Below, piece by piece: positions 56,161-64,000 of a DNA stretch of 64,000 nt. A model generated the notes under the pieces. That model did no database searches and had not been told where the DNA came from. It saw only the letters and a program-made list of their open reading frames with translations. The position numbers and the translations under genes are program-made. The DNA is from Stagonosporopsis chrysanthemi. Lineage: Eukaryota; Ascomycota; Dothideomycetes; Pleosporales; Didymellaceae. Position 1 is the first letter of the stretch. Each line of letters opens with the position of its first letter. The stretch covers positions 437,262 to 501,261 of the forward strand of contig JAFISE010000003.1 in the NCBI GenBank assembly GCA_022560025.1. The letters are read 5' to 3'.

Positions 56161-56718
56161 AACTGCGTTTGGATTTGCACCTGCTTCAGCATGCTACTGC
56201 ATAAGCATAGATATGTGGAGATGTTGTATGGGATGGGTGAGGCGCGTGGTGGGCTTGTCGCGATTGCTGCGCTGGCGACGCGAAGTCAAGTTCACGCGGG
56301 TTGGCGTACGTTGGACAGGGGTCTTTAAGGTTTAGGTGCATGCGCCGATCTCAAAAGTGGGCTCTCCATTCACATGTCAATATCGCGGCGCCATTGGAGG
56401 CAACGATTGTGTGCTATAATGTTCTAGTCCGAGATTACCACAAAAGTAGTGCTCCTCTTCCTGCTGGCATCCGGTGTGTTGTTATCCAAACAACCCTTTC
56501 TGCAGTGCTTGCCTGATCGATGTTCATATGTTCAATGCGCAACGCGCAATGTAATGTTCTCCAGATACTGTGCGGTGCTGTGTATGCGCAGAAAACTCGA
56601 TGCCCCTACATGTGCGTGGTTGCCTCGATATCAACTAGAGTCTTTGATGCTCTGTGTGCTCTGACTCAGGTTTTGTTCCGACATCAAATTCGATGTGTTC
56701 TGTCGCTGTCGTCAAAAA
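56161..56718. other. Intergenic between HIR1 and the U1-zinc-finger gene
   Basis: 558 bases with the HIR1 promoter and the 3' flank of the next gene. No gene recognised. Confidence 0.45.
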
Positions 56719-57595
56719 TCACACCTTGATCTTCTTCCTCTTTTTAAAAACCACGGCTGGTGCCGCCACATCATCTTCCTGCTTGAGTTGCATAGCAGAA
56801 TGCGCTGCTGCTTCATCTGCTGTGGGTATATCATGTAATGGCTGTGCGTCCTCCTCGTCCTTGACTGGCTCTTCTATCTTCAGCGGCTTCTCCTCCACCT
56901 TAATCTCCTGATTCTTTTTCGTTCCAAGCAGTGCTTCTAGGTCGTCGTCGTCGTTGCCTTTGCTCCCTGGGAATGATCTGTACGTCTGTCCCCAACCTTT
57001 CTTCTTTGTAATCAGGCCCTCTGCTGCTATCCGATCTTCTTCGGTCTCATCGATCTTCCTTTTGTGTACGCCCTTATTCAGTTGTTTCTCTTCAAAATTC
57101 CCCTGCTCGTCGACCTCCCCTACGAGTTTCTTTGCCACTACCTTCCAATCACCAGCCATACCCATGTCTTGCCGTGCTTCTTCGGGCAGCGCAACACCCA
57201 TAGCCGCTAGCTGTTCCCATTGTCTTTTTCGATCTTCTACCGTCGCCTTCTTCTGTGGTTCCTTTTTTGCGAAAGTAGCTTTATCGCCAACGCCGGCGGC
57301 GACCGAAGGCCCTGCGCCGCTTGCGCCAGGAACAAGGCCATTGAGGCGCGCAACTTCGGCTTTTGCTTGCGCTTGTTTTCGGGCCTCGATTTCTTGTTCG
57401 CGGTGCAGCCCCTTCAGGGAGCGTCGAATATTGCCCTGGTGGCGGCCCGTAGCTTCATGCTGCTGCTTCTCAAACTTGGTGTCCTTGACAAAGACTTCGC
57501 AGTATTTGCACCAATACTTTGGCTGAGGTCTGGTTAGTCCTGTAGATTCGTGCTAAGCACGTACGACTTACTGTCGACTTCCAATACTCTGCCAT
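56719..57595 (-). CDS. U1-type zinc-finger splicing protein (WBP4/FBP21-like)
   Basis: Probable pre-mRNA splicing factor. Exons 57595-57572 and 57522-56719 on the minus strand give 275 residues. The N terminus MAEYWKSTPKYWCKYCEVFV is the U1/matrin zinc finger: C-X2-C in WCKYCEVF and H-X5-H in QQHEATGRHQGN. It continues in a Lys/Arg/Gln helix (RRSLKGLHREQEIEARKQAQ). The C-terminal half is charged and low-complexity with acidic and Lys-rich blocks, including KKGWGQTYRSFPGSKGN, and ends in a basic KKRKKIKV. I see no WW domain, which animal WBP4 has, so this is a fungal form. Divergent from the MAPEG gene across 265 bases. Confidence 0.85.
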
Positions 57596-57860
57596 CTTGG
57601 TTGTGTATGTCGAGGATGGCGCGGGCCTAGGAAAGATCAACTAGGCAGAATTGGGCGGTGAGGGCCTCTAGGGCTGAGCGGAGAAGGTGCGTCAGCCGGT
57701 AGCTTCCCCGGACGATTGGAGCTTAAGCTTTCCCCTCATCAACAAGGTGCTCTGGACCTCCTTCACCACAATCAACGCTCTCACCAAACTTTCTACTTTG
57801 AGCACTGATCCCACACAACGGAGAACTTTTACAGCGGTCCAGAACAGCTATAAAAAAAAC

Positions 57861-58358
57861 ATGGCTTCCGTCGCAGTAGGCCTCGACCGCACTAGGCTTC
57901 TAAAGCCACTTATCGTATTGGCTGGGTGGACCTTTGTGCAGGAGGTAAGATTGCACGAGATTATTCTTCTAGCTATGGCGTTACTGATACCATGGAAGGC
58001 CTGGATGTACGCCACTCGTCTCCCCGCCATCTCCAAGTACAATGTCAGCCCTGATCAAGAGCACATCAGTGAGGAGATGAAGACCAAGATCCCTGTCGAG
58101 GTTCGTCGCATTGCCGACAATTACAACCACCTGCATGAGCAGCCTACCGTTTTTTATTCAGTTGCCATCGCACTCACGCTGCTTGGCGACAACCATGAAT
58201 ATACTTATCTCGCTGCCTGGGGCTACACCGGGTTGAGGATCGTGCACTCCGTTTTCCAGAGCTTGGTCAACAAAGTGTTCACAAGGTTCTACATTTTCAT
58301 CAGTAGCTCGTTCGTGCTAGCAGGTCTTACCGGCCGTGCCGCGACACTACTTTTCTAG
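57861..58358 (+). CDS. MAPEG-family membrane protein
   Basis: Small membrane protein of the eicosanoid/glutathione metabolism (MAPEG) superfamily. Unspliced it has 165 residues (57861-58358). A 54-base segment (57945-57998) has a GTAAGA donor and an AG acceptor, is a multiple of three and has no stop, so it may be an intron that leaves 147 residues. Removing it joins WTFVQE to AWMYATRLP, which I judge closer to the usual family pattern. Downstream, the MAPEG signature region is VRRIADNYNHLHEQPTVFY, with membrane helices VAIALTLLG, LAAWGYTGLRIVHSVFQSL and YIFISSSFVLAGLTG. Function in fungi is unclear. Confidence 0.85.
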   Translation: MASVAVGLDRTRLLKPLIVLAGWTFVQEVRLHEIILLAMALLIPWKAWMYATRLPAISKYNVSPDQEHISEEMKTKIPVEVRRIADNYNHLHEQPTVFYSVAIALTLLGDNHEYTYLAAWGYTGLRIVHSVFQSLVNKVFTRFYIFISSSFVLAGLTGRAATLLF

Positions 58359-61300
58359 ATGCATGACAAGAGGGTGTGCTGGGTTGAACTATGGATGTGT
58401 CGAAAGACGCTGATGAAATTGGCTGAACGAAAACATGTCAAGACTACTGCAGGATATGATCACGTCTGATGTACCAGATTAGAGATGATTGGAAATCCTT
58501 GAACGTGCTTTCCTACTTTAGCCAGCGCCATGCTTTCAACGCCTGTGAACAGGACACATTGCTTCAGTCTTCAATACTGGCAACATACTTTCCTTATCGG
58601 GGCAGTGATCACACAAGCATCCATGGTACATCCAAAGCCCTCTCAACAGACAGTATTAATAACTTGGTTCCAAGCTTGCTGGATCAAAAGGGTCTCCAGA
58701 CCCACAGTACGGTACATCTCGGTCTTCGACAATACAACAGTAAACCCACAGTTGTCAATACAGCTTGTTCAACATGCATATTGCATGACTGGACGGTACG
58801 ACGCAGCACGGACCGAAAGACGTGGTCACTCTATGAGACCTTTCCTCCAAACGGAACACAACTCAGGCGTCCATTATGATCTGTTCATGCTTCGCATCCG
58901 CATGGCGCACAGGTCCTCATCGCAACTATTGAAGAATCCATGACCTCATGACTTTCAAAACTGCCCTCTTCATATATGCAGGGCACAGATAAGTACCTCA
59001 ACCCTTCCTTGACATCATCAGGATTTGGTACACAATGTGTACTCCGACGCGAAACTGGCAGAAACTAACAGCGCTGAGAGTAACCTCCCTGATGGCGGTA
59101 TCCAGCGCGTTGGGGATTGGCAAGTGAAGATCACAGAGGTGCATTTCCCCCTAGAACGCCAAAGGCTTGCTTTGACAATTACTAAGCTGGGGAGGGAGAC
59201 GCTTGAGACGCTGGTCCAGCGACTTTGCGCTGATCGCGAGATTGTTTGTGAGCCTGCAGTGCTTGATGAGATGGGTGTAATGGGCTTTGAGGGGGGGGGG
59301 GGACTAATGCACAGCTTGTACCTAAGTGGAGTTTCAGTGCTCGATGTCGATTTCGTTGGTGTGTAAGTACGAGGGAATTAGAGGCCACATGTCAACATCC
59401 GTATCTTAGCACTGAGATCAAAGAGCAGGGCAATTTTGATAGCGATGCTCGTTCAGCGTGATGAAGCTGATTTACGCTTGATGACTGATTGTGGTTAAAG
59501 GCATAAGTGCGTGCTTTAGACTTTTGTGTGCGACTTGACGAGACAGTAATGGCTCAGTCTACTCGCGACTCCATGCATTCAAGTGTCGACTGTATGTTTA
59601 GGGCGGATCAGACGGGCCAGAAACCAACCATTCCATGATATTCAATGCGTACTTCAGCTTCGACATTAATTTCAAATAACCCTAACCCAAACATCGGCAG
59701 CATGTTTTCCTTCGCTAAGCCGTAATTGCTGTCAATAAGTGATACACAGGTTTGTGCTTTTGCGTTTGTATCAAACGGCCTTGAATTGTGAAGGATGCTC
59801 TTTATCTTGGAAGCCCAGCAACTGCAGAAGGTCGAAAAGAAACGACGTGAGTTTCCTCCGGGATATAGCAGCGCAAAATATGAACCATCTCCCTCAAGAT
59901 GACCTTCAGCTGGCAGTAAGTCTCAGGGAGACAATACTTGGTAAGCCAGGCCCTATCGCCGCGGACAATAATAATAACTGATTTTGTCCGAGCTCGTATT
60001 CAGAATATACATGCTTCAAGTAAAGTACCTGGCCTTTATCAGGGCTTCGACGTTGTTGTGAACGAAGTCGACCAATACTATATTGCTCGAGCGATCGCAA
60101 AGAGACCTGGAGAGCATTTGGGAGACAGCCAACACGACTGGATCAGTTTAGTCAGGGGTGACAAGCAGTCTACTCCGTTTGCTGCACTCGAGAGCCTTTG
60201 GGAAGAGCTTCAATAGGCAACTGTTAAGGACTGAGGGTTGGTTTGCAACTCCATGCCCGAGTTTTTGTGGAACAAAGGTAAAGCGGGCAGATCGAAGTAA
60301 ACTATACCTGAAGATGTTCCTTGAGGTAATGGGGAGGTTGGTCAGAAAACCTTTGTCGAGTATGAATTGATAACGAGTACTTGAGTATTGTGGTTCTCGA
60401 ACATTTCGATAGCGAGCGCAATAGTTTTGTCTTTTTCACAAAGTTCTGAGGAGACGTACCCCCTCTGTTGACCTTCAGCCATCACAGTCCGACCTCAAGC
60501 TCAGGACTGCAGCAGAGCAACGTATTTGCGTCCTACCCATGGACCAGGAACTTCCAGTACATTTAGTTTGTGGTTGGCGACACTCGACGATCGAAGAGGC
60601 TCTCAGCCACCCCGAGCAGGTGTGCATACAAGTATGTACCTATAAGATCACTGTAAGAGGAAGAGGCAGTATAGATGTGTCAAAGTGACTGAGGGAGCTC
60701 AGCTTGATCTCTTTGGCAATCAGGTCGACATTGACAACCTTACAATGGCCGCCACAAGTTAACGCATCAATCGGCCAATCTGCAGGTGGAGCATGTCATA
60801 CCGTACTGGCAGCAGGGAAGAGGCGATTGAATGAGTACCCGTGCTCTCATGTTACCTCAGACACGGGCCATTAACGCTGTCAAAATTATCGTTCTTTAAG
60901 CCTCGTATGCGACATGGTAGCCCAAATTTTCGGCAACACGCGACTACGTACACATAGGATGTCTACTCACGACAAAGCATCTCTTGACATTTCCTACGCA
61001 TCTAATTATTGCGGTGAGTTATATTATGCAAGTATGACAGCGGCGACACTTTCCAGGGGCTGAAGCTAGAAACTTACGTTCAGCCTTACGACAATCGGAG
61101 CCAGACGTATTATCCGGCTCCGAGGTGGAAACGTATCCGGGTTCCAATAGCGGAAGGTCCACAAACTTTTAGCGCTGGAATTCTACCTGAAACTCGGTGC
61201 TCGTGCTCAGGTGCGATTTCTCGAGCTTTCTCGTCCGCGGATTGTCGCATGGGTGCAGCCAGCACATGCATGCAGAGAGGTCGAAGCAACTAAACCGATT

Positions 61301-63237
61301 GGCCTGCAAGATCGAGTTACTCTGAAGCAACATGCGCCCTTCTTGCTTCGCTGTGATGGCTTTTCAGAATATCCCCCCTGCAAGACTGAACGGTTTCAGA
61401 GCGACGCATGATCCATTCAAACGCGCGCGCACATTCCGCTCGACACAGGATGTTAAGCCGGGGGGTTCCGCCCCTCCAAAACGGCTGTCGATCCACACGG
61501 AGTCGGGCTTCAAATAAGTTGATGTAAATAGTAAGGTTGACAATACTAAGAACAGGTCTGCGCGGCGAAGGCTGCATAGCTGGCATCGAGTCGAGCGCGG
61601 CGATCCGGAGGACCCTGACCCTGGGACCCTGGGACCCTGTGGCCTTTCAAAACGGTCAGAGTCGAGAGAGTCGAGTCGTCACTGTTTGGCATGATGGGAT
61701 GGCCTTGCGAAGCCACAAACGTGGAGAAACAGATTAGTGATTTTGACGGACCGCCACCGACTGCACATCAGAGTATCGGTGAACGTTAGATCGGAGAGCG
61801 ATATACGTATGACTCCGAAACTTTGCTGGGCATTACCGTGCGCAGCTCCTCTAATTACCTTACACTGTTGCAGGGGTAAATAATCAACGGCGCCGGCCAA
61901 AGACCTCCTGTTCAGGCTGTACAGTACAGCAAGCGCGGTGCTAGTATATAAAATCGAACTAATCAACAGCCTTGATATCACCTGTGCGCTTCAGAGCTCA
62001 AGCAAGCGAACTAATAGACGTGCTGCATTCTAATAACATAATCGAGCAAGCCGAGCTGATTGTACATAGACGGCTGGTGGGGCAGCTGATCGATCGATGA
62101 GGTATGATGCGCTGAGCTTGATCCTTTTCAAGATGCGTTAGTGACTGAATCCAGCCAAGGTCAATGATGTGCAAGGGTTTTTCCGAGCGAAAGCCGGAAT
62201 GGTAAGCGTGTTTGCCTTTAGACGTTTGCTGTGTGGGCGTTCGAATGTGGAGGCTCGGCGTGCCCCTGACCATTTCCCCCGCATAATTCGTGTTCGAGCA
62301 AGACTCGTTATTGCTCAGAGTGTCATCCAGTCCAGCTTTCTGGTAGCGGTTCCGACTGCCCACATCGCATGCTCATTAGTACGTCGCCGATATTGAGCCT
62401 CTTACTTCGTTCCTTCGCTAAAAGTCAACAACGAAAAGTGGACGAAGCAGCGGGCCATTCTCATGCGCTTTTATGGCAGGAAGACGGGGCGCAGTCAGGG
62501 AGCGGGACCCTCCGATCGTTGTGCTGGATGCTGGACAAAAAGCCGCAAATTTGCGACCGCAAGCCGTATTCGTGCGTCACGTGTGATTGTTCAGAAGACC
62601 GGTTGTTACGGGTGGGCTGTGTGGTCCAGAGACGTCTAGTCTGTCCGCTGGACTTCTGACACCAATCATGACGCAGCGAGTACCGCACTTTCGTCTATGG
62701 GTCCTGCTCCAGACTCAACTATCGCGACTCTCCAGATCTGCCATGGTGCAGCGACCCGCTGACTCGCATCGAGGACTTGCGTCTCAGTTGTCAAAATGCA
62801 CCGATGCTCGTGGCAGCGCTGACAGGGAGGAACCGGCTTTCGTAGGTTGACGGACCGCGGCATCTTTTTTGCATGGTTGTAATTGGCAGTTGCTGACGAC
62901 TGCAAGCGCGTCTGTGCTCAGTCCCGCCCCCTTCCGAGAAGCACCGGCTCGTCAAGCATCCATCCTTGGCGCCGGCCGTCCGCATCTGGGGACTGGGGTA
63001 CTCACTAGTGATCCCCGGTGGGGACGGAGCAGGCCTCAGGGCACTATGATGAATCGCGGCTTGTCCGCACGCCCGGAGCACACGACTAGCTCTGGCATGG
63101 AATCCACTTTTGTGGAATTCGGAATACATAATCAAAGCCCTTCCCCAGACCGCTCGCGCGCGGGCAGCCGTGATCATTTCATCCTCTGCAAAATTACCGG
63201 AACAAGAACTGTCAAGCGTTGCCATTCGATTGCAGCC
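58359..63237. other. 4.9 kb gene-poor region before the second Zn2Cys6 gene
   Basis: No feature I can support with confidence. Small frames occur, for example plus 59739-59981, plus 59938-60216 and minus 62363-61998. A poly-G12 tract lies at 59291-59302, and a few tandem GGGACCCT units lie at about 61618-61640. No transposon ends, no long repeat and no tRNA were seen. The right-hand kilobase probably carries the promoter of the next gene. Confidence 0.5.
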
Positions 63238-64000
63238 ATGTCCGACTGTTCTGGCTCACCCTCTGACTATATGGAGTCGCAACCACCGAAGCGAAAAGCG
63301 ACCGCAGCCGGCCTCGATGGAAACACAACTGGACGATCAGTAAAACGGAGAGCTTCAAAAGCGTGTCAATGTTGTCGAGCGCGAAAAGTTCGGTGCAACG
63401 TCACGGAGCATGGCGCTCCCTGCACCAACTGCCGATTGGATGAAGTCGAGTGCATTGTTTCTGAGAGCAGACGCAAAAAGTCAGTCACCCATCCCGTGCA
63501 GCATCCGTCACCCCCTCATGCCAGCATTATTGTACATTGTATACGTTGCAAGTGAGATTTCTCGCACCTTGTGGCTTATCGTTCTCTGCAACTTTCGTCA
63601 GCGTTCGCTCCTGCGAGACTAGCCATTTACGGGGGCCGCTCCAGCTCGTGTTAGCCTTCAGCCTATACACACCGCAACTGCACTTTCCAGGCGCGATTGA
63701 GCCACTTACTGACCTTTGCAGGAAATGGAACAAGGACGACGAAGCACAAGCAGAGACAATAGCTACAACGACAAATATAACTCGCAAATTGGCGTCTCGT
63801 GATGCTCTCGACAGCGTGCAATCGCTGAAGTCTGCCTCATCGCGAGCATCACAAGATGCAGAAAGCCGCATCAACGAACATGTGCCCCATTCTATATGTG
63901 CGTGGGAGTGGAATTTGGCGGCATCTCATATACTGACCGGCCAACAGATCAAAGTCATGGCCACCGGAACTTCTCTGTGCCTAACATCTCAGATGTCCAC
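63238..64000 (+). CDS. Zn2Cys6 transcription factor, 5' part (continues past window)
   Basis: Nuclear regulator, truncated by the window end. Exon 1 63238-63479, exon 2 63722-63897, exon 3 63948-64000 and on. The zinc cluster C-X2-C-X6-C-X8-C-X2-C-X6-C is in ACQCCRARKVRCNVTEHGAP and CTNCRLDEVEC, flanked by a basic linker (KRRASK) and SESRRKKKW after splicing. This is the cluster form seen in cutinase, xylan and amino-acid utilisation regulators, but I cannot go further. I chose the ATG at 63238 because the conserved part starts soon after; the frame is open upstream to 62869. The first intron (242 bases) is long for this window, but its CTGACC-TTTGCAG end is well formed. The second (50 bases) is normal. 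Confidence 0.85.

Noticed and set aside
59676..59694. Telomere-like sequence CCCTAACCC
   Set aside because: Only about one and a half units; far too short to be an interstitial telomere array.

Overview
The window is nuclear DNA of a filamentous ascomycete (Pezizomycotina; a Dothideomycete is my best guess, but it is inference only). The evidence is many short GT-AG introns of about 41-70 bases with CTAAC/CTGAC-like branch sites, two Zn2Cys6 regulators, a BGL2-type GH17 glucanase, a bacterial-type CorA, a P450 of the pisatin-demethylase type, and single-copy housekeeping genes (NUG1, P5C dehydrogenase, OST4, RPL26, ARF1, HIR1, LEO1, MOB2). I rebuilt exon structures by hand. For every complete multi-exon gene the exons sum to a multiple of three and join family motifs.

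Layout. 1-2148: 3'-incomplete homeodomain regulator (minus), with 2 kb of gene-free upstream DNA. 4157-12885: HAD sugar/glycerol phosphatase (minus), NUG1 GTPase, mitochondrial P5C dehydrogenase and a DHA1-type MFS transporter (plus). 13331-18915: GH47 mannosidase, GH17 glucanase and CorA magnesium channel (plus). 19005-19332: a (TAC)21 microsatellite and an intron-containing tRNA-Ile(AAU). 20808-22839: Zn2Cys6 regulator (minus). 25628-29592: P450 and a BSC6-like MFS protein (plus). 30774-39455: TMA46-like CCCH protein (minus), OST4 (plus), a large AT-hook/zinc-finger protein (minus), RPL26 (plus), a putative 63-residue gene (plus) and a mitochondrial thioesterase (minus). 40309-42819: kelch/transmembrane protein (minus). 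47086-58358: LEO1 (minus), MOB2 (plus), ARF1 (minus), HIR1 (minus), a U1-zinc-finger splicing factor (minus) and a MAPEG protein (plus). 63238-64000: the 5' part of a second Zn2Cys6 regulator running off the end.

Most of this is core cell biology: ribosome and translation (NUG1, RPL26, TMA46), secretion and N-glycosylation (ARF1, OST4, GH47), chromatin and transcription (HIR1, LEO1, AT-hook protein) and morphogenesis (MOB2, GH17). Accessory-type genes are the P450, the MFS transporters and the two Zn2Cys6 regulators. They are scattered, and I see no biosynthetic gene cluster, transposon, CRISPR-like array or obvious new system. Three gene-poor stretches (22.8-25.6, 42.8-47.1 and 58.4-63.2 kb) hold nothing I recognise. 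The most useful observations are gene-model details: a 14-base microexon that builds the catalytic motif of the phosphatase, an in-frame intron in the MAPEG gene, splice sites next to homopolymers, and small unannotated candidate genes.
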